64,000 bases of DNA. Origin: Zhouia amylolytica (GTDB lineage Bacteria; Bacteroidota; Bacteroidia; Flavobacteriales; Flavobacteriaceae). How positions within the stretch are numbered: position 1 is the first letter of the stretch; each line of letters starts with the position of its first letter. The notes beneath the pieces are model-generated. The model made no database searches, was not told where the DNA came from, and saw only the letters and a program-made list of their open reading frames with translations. Both the position numbers and the translations under genes were made by a program. Below, in pieces: positions 18,496 through 27,267 of this stretch. Location: the NCBI RefSeq assembly GCF_900116365.1, contig NZ_FPAG01000003.1, positions 248,001-312,000 on the forward strand, in the 5' to 3' direction.

Positions 18496-19317
18496 CTAGC
18501 TAAGGATTAAAGGATTTTGTCTGAATTCATCCTCCTCATTACTTTCGATGCCTAATTCATCATAGATATACTTAAATGTAGACAAGATCTCAGGTTTCCC
18601 ATTAACTAAAGCTACATCATGCTCAAAATGAGCACTTGGTTTACCATCGGCAGTAACAATGGTCCAGCCGTCCTTTAATTGCTTAATTCTTCGGGTTCCC
18701 ATATTGATCATAGGCTCTATCGCTACAACCATACCTTCTACAAATTTCTTCCCGCGTCCTCTTTTACCATAGTTTGGCATCTCAGGTTCTTCGTGCATCT
18801 TTTTTCCTAAACCATGCCCTACAAGTTCTCTTACTACTCCATATCCCTGATCTTCGCAATATTTTTGAATAGCAAAACCAACATCTCCAACTCGGTTGCC
18901 AGCTTTAAATTCGCGGATTCCAATATATAGAGATTCTTTGGTGACCTCTAGAAGCTTTTTAGTCTCAGGATCAATTTCACCAACTTCAAAAGTATAGGCA
19001 TGATCACCATAAAATTCATTCATTAAGGCACCACAATCTATAGATACAATATCTCCTTCCTTAAGAGGTTCATTGGTGGGTAGTCCATGAACTACTGCCA
19101 TATTGGTACTGGTAAGCAAGGTAGACGGACAGTCATATAACCCCAGAAAACCTGGAATCGCTCCGTGGTCACGAATAAATTCTTCAGCTAATTTATCTAG
19201 TTGTAAAGTGGTAACACCTGGTTTTACTTCTCTGGCCAACATTCCTAAGGTTTTAGAAACAATTAAGGCACTTTCTCTCATCAACTCAATTTCTTCAGGT
19301 GATTTAATCTTTATCAT
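18496..19317 (-). CDS. map: Type I methionine aminopeptidase
   Basis: 273 residues, pita-bread fold. All five metal ligands are present: D94, D105, H168, E201 and E232, with the auxiliary histidine H77 in VVHGLP. It removes the initiator Met from nascent proteins in the cytosol. The C-terminus has an extra 25 residues after the catalytic core (YIYDELGIESNEEDEFRQNP), a feature I associate with Bacteroidota orthologues. It is the first gene of a likely two-gene unit with the methyltransferase. Confidence 0.97.
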   Translation of the reverse strand: MIKIKSPEEIELMRESALIVSKTLGMLAREVKPGVTTLQLDKLAEEFIRDHGAIPGFLGLYDCPSTLLTSTNMAVVHGLPTNEPLKEGDIVSIDCGALMNEFYGDHAYTFEVGEIDPETKKLLEVTKESLYIGIREFKAGNRVGDVGFAIQKYCEDQGYGVVRELVGHGLGKKMHEEPEMPNYGKRGRGKKFVEGMVVAIEPMINMGTRRIKQLKDGWTIVTADGKPSAHFEHDVALVNGKPEILSTFKYIYDELGIESNEEDEFRQNPLILS

Positions 19318-19421
19318 GTTATGTATTTTTAATGGTATGTTGAATTATTGCTAATTCTGTATGGCTGCAAAAGTAGCTAATATTTTTCAAAACAGATGGT
19401 TCTCAATATCCCGGAAAAAGC

Positions 19422-19452
19422 AAAAGCCGCATAATTGTAATATGCGGCTTTT
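19422..19452 (-). terminator. Terminator of the M1 peptidase gene
   Basis: Stem AAAAGCCGCATA/TATGCGGCTTTT with a 7-base loop, 20 bp past the M1 peptidase stop on the minus strand. Confidence 0.85.
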
Positions 19453-19471
19453 AAGTTGGTATATAAGAATG

Positions 19472-21775
19472 TTATTTCTTCTTAACTCCTTCTTTGAATT
19501 GGTTAAATTCAGACTTTGTTTCCTTTTTAGGCCACGTGTTATTAGAAGTATCTATATCTGCAGTCTCTTCTTTTGGATCTACGATGATGTTAGTGATTTC
19601 TTTTTCTGAAGCAACCACTTTTACAACCTCGGCATCGTTCTTTCTCCAAACCATTGCAGGATATTTAACGGTCTCAGTAGAACCATCCTTATAAGTAAAC
19701 TGTGCTATTAAAGGCATTGGAAGTCCACCTGGTTTTTCAAAAGTAATCTCGTAAAAGTATTTTGGATTTTTAAGCTCGCTACGTTCTGCAGCTGAGAAGT
19801 TGTCCATGATATACTCGTTAAGAGTTTTGAAGTTCTCAGAATCTGAGTTGTTAGCGACACTGTTTTTATAGTCTTCACTGCCCTCTTCTACCAGGTATAC
19901 AAGCGAAGGTAAATCTGATTCGCTCATATTTCTTGCAGCAATATATTCTTTCATTTGTTGATTAGGCTTAGAAGAAACGTAAAGCTTTTTAACATCTTTT
20001 ACGCCCATGTCAACATAGTCAGTGGTAAAGAACCAACCTCTCCAGAACCAATCAAGGTCCATCGCAGATGCATCCTCCATTGTTCTGAAGAAATCTTCAG
20101 GGGTAGGATGTTTGAATTTCCAACGCTGGGCATAGGTCATGAAGGCATGATCAAATAATTCAGGCCCCATAATGGTTTCTCTTAAGATATTAAGACCAGT
20201 TGCAGGTTTAGCATATGCATTTGAACCAAATTGATAGATGTTCTCAGAATTGGTCATGATAGGAGATAAAAAGTCCTGGTCTCCACCCATGTATCTAACA
20301 ATGTTTTTGGCAGGTCCTCTTCGAGAAGGATAAGCATCCAGTTCCGGTAAATGCTTTTTCTGGAAATCCTGCTCAGCTAAATATTGCATAAAGGTGTTTA
20401 AACCTTCATCCATCCAGGTCCACTGACGCTCATCAGAGTTAACAATCATTGGGAAGAAATTGTGTCCTACCTCGTGAATAATAACACTGATCATTCCAAA
20501 TTTAACTCGGTCACTGTAACTCCCGTCCTCATCAGGTCTACCATAATTCCAGCAAATCATAGGATACTCCATACCCTGGTTTTTAGAATGTACAGAGATC
20601 GCTTTGTGATATGGATAGTCGAAAGTGTATTTAGAATAAGATTCTAAAGTACTCGCTACTGCTTTGGTAGAATATTTTTCCCATAAAGGGTTTCCTTCTT
20701 TAGGATACATAGAAACAGCCATTACCTTACGACCATTGATGTCAACGGCCATGGCATCGTAAATGAACTTTCTTGAAGATGAAAAAGCAAAATCTCTTAC
20801 CATTTCAGCCTCAAACTTCCATGTCTTGGTCTTCTTAGAAAATGATTTTTCCTTTTGTTCAGCTTCCTCTTGAGTTACAATTACCACAGGTTCATCATAC
20901 GACTTTTGAGCCTTTTCCCAACGTGCATATTCTTCTTTAGTGAAAAGATCCTTACGGTTAGTAAGAACCCCGGTACCATCCATGATATGATCAGCAGGAG
21001 CAGTAATATTTACTTCGTAGTTTCCGAAAGGTAGTGCAAATTCACCACGTCCGTAAAACTGATTGTTTTGCCAGCCTTCCACATCACTGTAAACACACAT
21101 TCTAGGGAAGAATTGTGCGATGATATACAGGTTGTTTCCGTCTTTCTCAAAATGCTCATAACCACTTCTTGCACGATCTACAAGGTGATTGTTTAAGTTG
21201 TACCACCATTTGATACTGAAATCAATGCTTTCCCCTTGTTTTAAAGGCTTAGGGATGTCGATACGCATCATAGTTTTATTAATGGTGTGAGCTAAAGGGT
21301 TTCCTTTACTATCCTTAACAGCCTCAATTTTAAAACCACCATCAAACTTATCTTCAAAATGCTTTTTTACAAAGCTTCCCGGCTGGTCAGCAAATGAGGT
21401 TCTGTCGCTCTCTATTAAATAAGTGTCAGAGTCCTGGGCTCTAACATTTTGATCCAACTGAACCCATAAGTATTCCAAAACATCTGGAGAATTGTTAGTG
21501 TAAGTAATTGTTTCTTCTCCGTATAGTTTTTGGTTTTCGTCATCAAGAACGAGATCCATCTTGTAATCGGCTTGTTGTTGATAGTAAGAAGGACCAGGGG
21601 CTCCTGAAGCAGTTCTGAACATGTTAGGAGTAGCAAACTCCTGATAAAGTTGTCTAAACTTATTATTGTTAATGTGTCCTGGTTTACGCTCTTGCTTAGC
21701 TTCTTCTTGTTGTGCGGTCGCAAACGACGCACTCAGAAAAATAACTGCAAGAATGCAATTCTTAATTTTTAGCAT
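19472..21775 (-). CDS. Exported M1 family zinc metallopeptidase
   Basis: 767 residues with a signal peptide (cleavage after about residue 21, ASFATAQ). The zinc site HEVGH is at 434-438 with the third ligand E457 (HExxH-x18-E), and GMEYPM at 401-406 corresponds to the GxMEN exopeptidase motif. The N-terminal beta-domain starts at about 70 (DYKMDLVLDDE). Members of this group are secreted aminopeptidase-like enzymes of Bacteroidota that degrade peptides in the periplasm or outside the cell. The C-terminal region after 600 is basic and acidic by turns and lacks an obvious T9SS sorting domain. It appears monocistronic. Confidence 0.93.
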   Translation of the reverse strand: MLKIKNCILAVIFLSASFATAQQEEAKQERKPGHINNNKFRQLYQEFATPNMFRTASGAPGPSYYQQQADYKMDLVLDDENQKLYGEETITYTNNSPDVLEYLWVQLDQNVRAQDSDTYLIESDRTSFADQPGSFVKKHFEDKFDGGFKIEAVKDSKGNPLAHTINKTMMRIDIPKPLKQGESIDFSIKWWYNLNNHLVDRARSGYEHFEKDGNNLYIIAQFFPRMCVYSDVEGWQNNQFYGRGEFALPFGNYEVNITAPADHIMDGTGVLTNRKDLFTKEEYARWEKAQKSYDEPVVIVTQEEAEQKEKSFSKKTKTWKFEAEMVRDFAFSSSRKFIYDAMAVDINGRKVMAVSMYPKEGNPLWEKYSTKAVASTLESYSKYTFDYPYHKAISVHSKNQGMEYPMICWNYGRPDEDGSYSDRVKFGMISVIIHEVGHNFFPMIVNSDERQWTWMDEGLNTFMQYLAEQDFQKKHLPELDAYPSRRGPAKNIVRYMGGDQDFLSPIMTNSENIYQFGSNAYAKPATGLNILRETIMGPELFDHAFMTYAQRWKFKHPTPEDFFRTMEDASAMDLDWFWRGWFFTTDYVDMGVKDVKKLYVSSKPNQQMKEYIAARNMSESDLPSLVYLVEEGSEDYKNSVANNSDSENFKTLNEYIMDNFSAAERSELKNPKYFYEITFEKPGGLPMPLIAQFTYKDGSTETVKYPAMVWRKNDAEVVKVVASEKEITNIIVDPKEETADIDTSNNTWPKKETKSEFNQFKEGVKKK

Positions 21776-21837
21776 AGTAATTATTGGTTTTAAGCGGGTT
21801 AAAGTAATTAATTTTATAATTTTTGTTAAAGAAATGT

Positions 21838-22344
21838 TTAAAAATTTAACAAAGCTTTATCATTTCCGGAAATGAGGGAAAAGCTTTTTCTAAGGTCATC
21901 AATTTTAAAATGAACAATGTTGTTTTGTTTCTCAAACAACTCAAAAAGTAATGAGTTTTCAACCTCAATAGATTTTAATGCATCAGCATCGATTCCTTCA
22001 ATCTCTATATAGCACTTAACAACATCATTGTCGTATTCCTTGCCCAGGTATTTTAAGTCTACCTTCTTATTGTTAACTTTAACATTCAAGTGATGTTTCA
22101 AATAACGTTCGATATAAAGATCGATGTTCGACATCTCCTTATCACTCATTAACTTTGGCTTTATTTGATATCGCTCTTCAAGAGTGTCTTCGAAATCATC
22201 AATGAATATCCTACTGATAATTTGAAGTGACTTATCCTGATCAGAATAGTTAATATTAGTAACACTTACATAGAATTTATGAAGTGTAGTAAATGCAAAT
22301 AAAGGCAGAATTAAGATGAGAATAAATTTCTTAATCTTTTTCAT
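21838..22344 (-). CDS. DUF6702 family exported protein
   Basis: 168 residues with a signal sequence (MKKIKKFILILILPLFAFTT). The mature part begins HKFYVSVTNINYS and continues with repeated beta segments (QIISRIFIDDFEDTLEE), which is the DUF6702 pattern: the histidine-lysine start after the signal peptide is a hallmark of the family. The function is unknown. It is placed just upstream of the M1 peptidase gene on the same strand (62-bp gap), an arrangement I recall as frequent in Flavobacteriaceae, so it may act in the same envelope process. Confidence 0.75.
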   Translation of the reverse strand: MKKIKKFILILILPLFAFTTLHKFYVSVTNINYSDQDKSLQIISRIFIDDFEDTLEERYQIKPKLMSDKEMSNIDLYIERYLKHHLNVKVNNKKVDLKYLGKEYDNDVVKCYIEIEGIDADALKSIEVENSLLFELFEKQNNIVHFKIDDLRKSFSLISGNDKALLNF

Positions 22345-22437
22345 ATAGCTCTGAACTTGAAAATGTGCCGCAAAATATAAAAAAGAGTTTAACCATTATC
22401 CTTAAGATCCGTTAAAACTTTATCAGATAGAATTTAC

Positions 22438-23220
22438 TTAATTACCTTCGTCGGAAACGTTAAACCTATTAAACTCGGCACTTTTTTCCTGTAAAAGTTC
22501 TAACATTTTCAAAGGTTGTTTTAGCTTGAGAAGGTTTTGAAATTTGGGGTCACTGGCACAGAAATAGATAAAAGCATCAATTTTATGTTCCGGTATTTTA
22601 AGGTGGTCTGTATAAAAGTCTTTTTCGAAACTTCTTTTGACCTTATCTGTGGTCTTTTCCTTTTCCTCAAGTTTAACCTGCATTTTTAATCTTTTGATCC
22701 TTCCCGTAATTGAATTGATGATTAAATCGAGAGGAATGAGACCTGCTGAAGTTCTGGCAGTATATAAACGTCTTTCTGATTGAGTAGGAGGTGTTACGGT
22801 TGCGTTAGGCAGTCCTAATGAAATAGCGCTTACTTCTTTTTTTAGTTTGATGTTATTGAGGTCATTAGATAAACTTCCCGATAAATTATAAGGAGTGACA
22901 ACAACATCATCTAATTTGTTGACATCACTAACCAGGGTGATATGTAATTTCCCTTCTTTAAAGTGAGTACTGTCAATTCTTATGGTTCTGTTTTGATATT
23001 CTACGGATGAAAATTTAATACTGTCGTTAAGAGCGACCTTAATTTCGAACACTCCCTCAGGATTAGTGATTGTAGCATAATTTGTATTCAGGTTGATCAC
23101 ATGAATCCCTTCTAAAACTCCGGGTGCTTTTACCTTGCCCTTTATTAAAGTGGTTTGGGCGGATGAAAAAGCACAACCAAAACAACCTAAAATTAAAAGT
23201 AGATTAATTCTGAGGATCAA
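22438..23220 (-). CDS. Exported protein with carboxypeptidase-like regulatory domain (paralogue 2)
   Basis: 260 residues: a signal peptide (about 1-20), then a carboxypeptidase regulatory-like beta-sandwich (about 25-105: KGKVKAPGVLEGIHVINLNT, NPEGVFEIKV), then a mostly helical C-terminal half with the pattern IPEHKIDAFIYFCASDPKF. The start overlaps the upstream paralogue by 17 bp, so the pair is co-translated. Both share the regulatory domain, the VVTPYNLSGSL / IVLTQKDREET link and the C-terminal helical I-P-x-x-K-I-D motif, so they are tandem duplicates that have diverged. The function is unknown; the location is probably the periplasm. Confidence 0.75.
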   Translation of the reverse strand: MILRINLLLILGCFGCAFSSAQTTLIKGKVKAPGVLEGIHVINLNTNYATITNPEGVFEIKVALNDSIKFSSVEYQNRTIRIDSTHFKEGKLHITLVSDVNKLDDVVVTPYNLSGSLSNDLNNIKLKKEVSAISLGLPNATVTPPTQSERRLYTARTSAGLIPLDLIINSITGRIKRLKMQVKLEEKEKTTDKVKRSFEKDFYTDHLKIPEHKIDAFIYFCASDPKFQNLLKLKQPLKMLELLQEKSAEFNRFNVSDEGN

Positions 23221-23962
23221 TGTTTTGTTCTTTAAGGTAAGCCTTGCTTTCAGTTACTAAAAAATCGATCAATTGAAATTCGTTTGCCTTGGTAAGCAAT
23301 GAATCAGATGGTAATTTATAATCGCAGTAATAGAGGAAGTCGTCTATTTTGTTTTGTGGTATTTTCAAGTCCATAACAAAAAATCGATCGTCATAGACTT
23401 GCCTGAGGAGTTCACTTGGTTTTAAACGATCCTCAAATTCTGGTTCTTTATCTTTTTTCGATTTGAAAATAGCTTTGTAAATGTTAACAAAATTTAATCC
23501 GTATTCCATACCCTTTAAATGATCTGGTAATGCTTCATTTTCTACAGGAGTAGCCTCATCCCGGTCATAAAATACACGCTTAAACTCTTCGTTTCTTAAT
23601 TTTAGCGTTTCCTCCCTGTCTTTTTGAGTGAGTACGATTTCGTCAAGTTCTGTTATCTTTTCTTTTAACTGGATAACAAGCCTTTTGTTGTCTATAATGC
23701 TTTGGGTAATTGTAATACTTTGAAGCTGAAAATTTAATGAAATCACAGCAAGAACTTCCCCTTCATTAACCTCGATTTCAAAACTTCCGCTATTATTGGT
23801 AACTGTCGCTTTTTCTGTGGTCGTATTTACGATATTTATGTCAGGAACTACCTTGTTGTTGTGTAGTACAGTACCTCTAAGTAGAATTCCGTCTTGAGCA
23901 AGTGCTACAGAGACGTTTACAAGTAAAAATAATGTCAAGAAGTAGGCAGGTAGTGCTTTCAT
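23204..23962 (-). CDS. Exported protein with carboxypeptidase-like regulatory domain (paralogue 1)
   Basis: 252 residues. The signal peptide ends near VALAQ (about residue 22) and is followed by a regulatory-like beta-sandwich (about 26-110: LLRGTVLHNNKVVPDINIVN, NNSGSFEIEV) and a helical C-terminal half that includes KIPQNKIDDFLYYCDYKLP. It is the first of three minus-strand genes for exported proteins (this gene, its paralogue and the DUF6702 gene), followed by the M1 peptidase. The function is unknown; the domain is shared with the N-termini of TonB-dependent receptors but no receptor barrel is attached. Confidence 0.75.
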   Translation of the reverse strand: MKALPAYFLTLFLLVNVSVALAQDGILLRGTVLHNNKVVPDINIVNTTTEKATVTNNSGSFEIEVNEGEVLAVISLNFQLQSITITQSIIDNKRLVIQLKEKITELDEIVLTQKDREETLKLRNEEFKRVFYDRDEATPVENEALPDHLKGMEYGLNFVNIYKAIFKSKKDKEPEFEDRLKPSELLRQVYDDRFFVMDLKIPQNKIDDFLYYCDYKLPSDSLLTKANEFQLIDFLVTESKAYLKEQNIDPQN

Positions 23963-24076
23963 AAGTTAAATTTGATTACAATTTTATTATTTTATCTTGC
24001 TTTAAAGGCCAAAATTATGTTAAATGTAATTACTTAAATTTACAAAAAAATAGCATGTGAAATTCTTAACTAAGAA

Positions 24077-24084
24077 TATCTTTG
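24077..24084 (+). promoter_or_regulatory. pepE: Predicted -7 element for pepE
   Basis: TATCTTTG matches TAnnTTTG and is 24 bp before the ATG at 24109, which supports that start over an ATG at 24082. Confidence 0.5.
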
Positions 24085-24108
24085 TTATCGAACTTAACAA
24101 TTGTCATA

Positions 24109-24813
24109 ATGAAAAAGCTTATTATAGCAAGTACTTCAACAGTTCACGGAGGAAGTTATTTAGATTACATTTTACCAGAACTTGATCAGTTTCTCAGCGA
24201 GGTTAACGAAGTATTATTTGTTCCTTACGCCAGACCCGGTGGTATAACCCATGATGATTATACGACAATAGCTCAAAATGGTTTTGAGAAAATTAATAAA
24301 AAAATTACCGGGATACATACTTTTTCTGATCCCGTAAAGGCTGTAAAAAATGCCCAAGCCATATTTACTGGAGGCGGAAATACATTTCTTTTAGTTAAGA
24401 TGCTATATAAAAACAACCTGATGGAAGTGATTCGTGAATCTGTACTTAATGGAACGCCTTATTTTGGGACCAGCGCCGGATCCAATATTACAGGACTCAC
24501 CATGCAGACCACGAATGATATGCCTATTGTATATCCTCCGAGCTTTAAAACATTAGGTTTGGTTCCTTTTAATATCAACCCTCATTATTTAGATCCGATT
24601 AAAGGAAGTACTCATATGGGAGAAACCAGGGAAACCCGAATCAAGGAGTTTCATAATATAAATACCCAACCAGTAGTTGGAATCAGAGAAGGAAGTTGGC
24701 TAAATGTGGAAGGTGATCGAATTACTTTAAAAGGGGAGCTCTCTGCTCGAATTTTTGAGCAAAATAAAGCTCCTTATGAAGTTGCTTCAGGTGCCGAAAT
24801 AGGTTTTTATTAG
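24109..24813 (+). CDS. pepE: Dipeptidase E (peptidase family S51)
   Basis: 234 residues from the ATG at 24109. The S51 catalytic Ser is S122 in FGTSAGSN, with D137 and H159 in FNINPHYLDP as likely triad partners; the nucleophile-elbow variant TSAGS sits after the predicted strand TPYFG. The enzyme is cytosolic and releases N-terminal aspartate from Asp-X dipeptides in characterised relatives. A longer form from 24082 would add MLSNLTIVI and overlaps the predicted promoter, so it is rejected. It is monocistronic and is followed by the repeat array. Confidence 0.92.
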   Translation: MKKLIIASTSTVHGGSYLDYILPELDQFLSEVNEVLFVPYARPGGITHDDYTTIAQNGFEKINKKITGIHTFSDPVKAVKNAQAIFTGGGNTFLLVKMLYKNNLMEVIRESVLNGTPYFGTSAGSNITGLTMQTTNDMPIVYPPSFKTLGLVPFNINPHYLDPIKGSTHMGETRETRIKEFHNINTQPVVGIREGSWLNVEGDRITLKGELSARIFEQNKAPYEVASGAEIGFY

Positions 24814-24888
24814 CAGCTTTCTGAAAAAAGGAGTTCAAATAAAAACCAGGTCATTCTATTCCAATTTCTTTCCTTTGTCCTTCCTTTG

Positions 24889-25806
24889 TCATTCCGCACC
24901 TGTTGCGGAACCCATTATAGCTGAGAGTAGAAAATAAACTTGCTGTCATTCCGTACTTGTTACGGAATCCATTTGTACCGGGTTCTGTATTAGAATGTCA
25001 TTCCGCATTTACTACGGAATCCATGCAAAAGCGGACTCAAATCAACCCATGTTTTTACGTTGTTATTCCGCACCAGTTACGGAACCCATTATAATAGTAG
25101 AGAGTAGAAGGTAAACTTGCTGTCATTCCGTACTTGTTACGGAATCCATCTGTACCGGGATCTGTATTAGAGTATGTCATTCCGCATTTACTAAGGAAAC
25201 CATGCAAAAGCGGACTCAAATCAACCCATGTTTTTACGTTGTTATTCCGCACCAGATACGGAACCCATTATAATAGTAGAGAGTAGAAGGTAAACTTGCT
25301 GTCATTCCGTACTTGTTACGGAATCCATCTGTACCGGGATCTGTATTAGAGTATGTCATTCCGCATTTATTGAGGAATCCATGCAAAAGCGGACTCAAAT
25401 CAACCCATGTTTTTACGTTGTTATTCCGCACCAGATACGGAACCCATTATAATAGTAGAGAGTAGAAGGTAAACTTGCTGTCATTCCGTACTTGTTACGG
25501 AATCCATCTGTACCGGGATCTGTATTAGAGTATGTCATTCCGCATTTACTAAGGAAACCATGCAAAAGCGGACTCAAATCAACCCATGTTTTTACGTTGT
25601 TATTCCGCACCAGATACGGAACCCATTATAATAGTAGAGAGTAGAAGGTAAACTTGCTGTCATTCCGTACTTGTTACGGAATCCATCTGTACCGGGATCT
25701 GTATTAGAGTATGTCATTCCGCATTTACTACGGAATCCATTCAAAAGCGGACTCAAATTAACCCCTGTTTTTTCTTTGTCATTCCGCACCTGTTGGGGAA
25801 TCCATC
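24889..25806. repeat. Array of 179-bp tandem units, each made of three short palindromes
   Basis: The core ATTCCG...CGGAA recurs with spacer and flank TCATTCCGnnnnnnnnnCGGAATCCAT. One unit holds three palindromes: A (ATTCCGCACC...), B (ATTCCGTACTTGTTACGGAA) and C (ATTCCGCATTTACTACGGAA). A elements begin at 24891, 25065, 25244, 25423, 25602 and 25781, so the first unit is 174 bp and the next four are exactly 179 bp, with a final lone A element. That makes about 16 palindromes. Units 2-5 are nearly identical. Such palindromes are dispersed in many Bacteroidota genomes; a tandem array this long is less usual. The minus-strand open frames of 65 codons inside it are by-products of the repeat. Confidence 0.95.
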
Positions 25807-25920
25807 ATAAACACAACAATCGGGCATGAACCCCTTTTCCTTCTGCGCTTGAAGTTTATTGAATTGAGCAGGCCCTTTACGGACGCTTAGAACACTTGAT
25901 GAAGTTTGAATTCATGCAAT

Positions 25921-25951
25921 AAAAAAAGTCAACCTGGATAAGGTTGACTTT
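25921..25951 (-). terminator. Terminator of the tRNA-Gly gene
   Basis: On the minus strand a stem GTCAACCT/AGGTTGAC is followed by a T7 run, 4 bp past the tRNA 3' end. Confidence 0.88.
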
Positions 25952-25955
25952 GTAG

Positions 25956-26028
25956 AGCGGGAGACGAGGTTCGAACTCGCGACATTCAGCTTGGAAGGCT
26001 GACGCTCTACCAACTGAGCTACTCCCGC
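25956..26028 (-). tRNA. tRNA-Gly (anticodon TCC)
   Basis: The minus strand folds into a full cloverleaf: acceptor arm GCGGGAG/CTCCCGC, D-arm GCTC...GAGC, anticodon arm TCAGC-CTTCCAA-GCTGA with anticodon TCC, T-arm GCGAG-TTCGAAC-CTCGT, discriminator T. CCA is not encoded. It has its own promoter and terminator and is a single-gene unit. Confidence 0.97.
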
Positions 26029-26038
26029 AATTGCCCGG

Positions 26039-26070
26039 CAAATATAAATAAAGATTCAAATTACTTGCAA
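26039..26070 (-). promoter_or_regulatory. Predicted promoter of tRNA-Gly
   Basis: The minus strand has TTG (26068-26070), 21 bp, then TATATTTG (26039-26046), a full match to the Bacteroidota consensus, ending 10 bp before the tRNA. The TTG lies inside the palindrome TTACTTGCAAGTAA. Confidence 0.65.
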
Positions 26071-26337
26071 GTAAAAAATAGAATTTCTTTAAAAAAAAAT
26101 GATGTTTTGCTTGGGTGCGATTCGCTGGAAAAGGACCGATTCAAACAGGTGGTTTTATAAGTTGTTAATTATGAGGAATAAACTACGCTCCGGAATGTAA
26201 AATGGCAATCACAATCTTTAAGAACATAAAATAAAAGAATTGAATAATTTTTCCTTTAGATAGCTTTATATTTTCGAATTCCAGTTGATTTTTACATTAA
26301 TTTAGTGCCAGTGATAAGTTGAATTGATCTGTTGCCA
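26071..26337. other. Gene-free spacer between tRNA-Gly and the acetyltransferase gene
   Basis: AT-rich, with an A9 run near 26090. I see no RNA gene, repeat or clear promoter with TAnnTTTG in it. Confidence 0.5.
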
Positions 26338-27267
26338 ATGAAATATATAACTGAAACCGAAAGAATTTATCTTCGTGAATTTAATCCGGAAGATGCACGA
26401 CATATATTTGAGTTACATAAAGACGAGGATGTTGTGCGTTTTACTGGCGATAGAGTTAAAACATTAAAGGAAGCCGGGCATGAAATCACTCAACTATCCG
26501 GGAGTTATAAAAAATATGGTTTTGGAAGGTGGGCTGTGATTAGAAAAAGAGATGAATCTTTTTTGGGTTGGTGCGGACTAACATATTATCCGGACCTGGC
26601 CAGGGTAGAAGTAGGGTTTCGGTTTAATAAAAAGTTTTGGGGACAAGGTTTTGCTACAGAGGCCACCAAATCTGTGATTTCATATGGTTTTTCGAGTATA
26701 AAACTTTCAAAAATCTATGCCCATGCCCATAAGCTTAATAAGAGTTCGCTAAAAGTTATGGAAAAGTGTGGCTTTACCAAGATCAAAGAATTCGAATATA
26801 ATGACGTGCCCGTGTATCTGTATGTTAAAAAAAATCCAGACTTGCTGATTGAGTTTATATCAGCGCAAGAAACCTTTCAGGTTCGTCATCCTGTTTTAAG
26901 ACCGGGAAGGCCTTTGGAGACATGTGTGTTTGAGGGGGATGATTTAAAATCAACATTTCATTTAGGTGCTTTTTACAATAAAAACCTGGTAGGAGTGGTT
27001 ACTATGATGAAATCAGCAGAGAAGACTGAAAACGTTTTTCAGCTAAGAGGAATGGCAGTATTGGATGACTATCAGAAAAAAGGAATTGGTGAAGAGCTGG
27101 TGTGTCATGCAGAAGAGGAGGTGAGAAAAAAAGGAGGGACTTCTGTATGGATGAATGCCCGGCAGGTAGCTTTAAACTTTTATATGAAATTAGGGTATGA
27201 AAAGTTTGGTGAAAAGTTTTATATACCCAAAATTGGAGCACATTATAAAATGAAAAAAAAACTATGA
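26338..27267 (+). CDS. Tandem GNAT acetyltransferase (two GNAT domains)
   Basis: 309 residues from ATG 26338; a TTG two codons earlier is possible. The N-terminal half (about 1-165) resembles the RimJ/RimL-type GNAT (TERIYLREFNPEDARHIFEL, FWGQGFATEATKSVISYGF, NKSSLKVMEKCGF). The C-terminal half (about 170-305) is a second, differently related GNAT with acetyl-CoA loop LDDYQKKGIGEELVCHAEEE and ARQVALNFYMKLGYEKFG, similar to the YitI/ElaA-like group. The two domains are not duplicates of each other, so this is a fusion. The substrate is unknown. It overlaps the downstream peptidase gene by 4 bp (ATGA). Confidence 0.85.
   Translation: MKYITETERIYLREFNPEDARHIFELHKDEDVVRFTGDRVKTLKEAGHEITQLSGSYKKYGFGRWAVIRKRDESFLGWCGLTYYPDLARVEVGFRFNKKFWGQGFATEATKSVISYGFSSIKLSKIYAHAHKLNKSSLKVMEKCGFTKIKEFEYNDVPVYLYVKKNPDLLIEFISAQETFQVRHPVLRPGRPLETCVFEGDDLKSTFHLGAFYNKNLVGVVTMMKSAEKTENVFQLRGMAVLDDYQKKGIGEELVCHAEEEVRKKGGTSVWMNARQVALNFYMKLGYEKFGEKFYIPKIGAHYKMKKKL

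Noticed and set aside
25055-25789. Four minus-strand open frames of 65 codons in the repeat array
   Set aside because: They repeat with the 179-bp unit and read the palindromes as repeats of GFRNKYGMT; neighbouring copies overlap in different frames. They are by-products of the repeat, not genes.
24889-25806. Possible CRISPR array
   Set aside because: The units are 179 bp and nearly identical throughout, with no variable spacers, and no cas genes are present.
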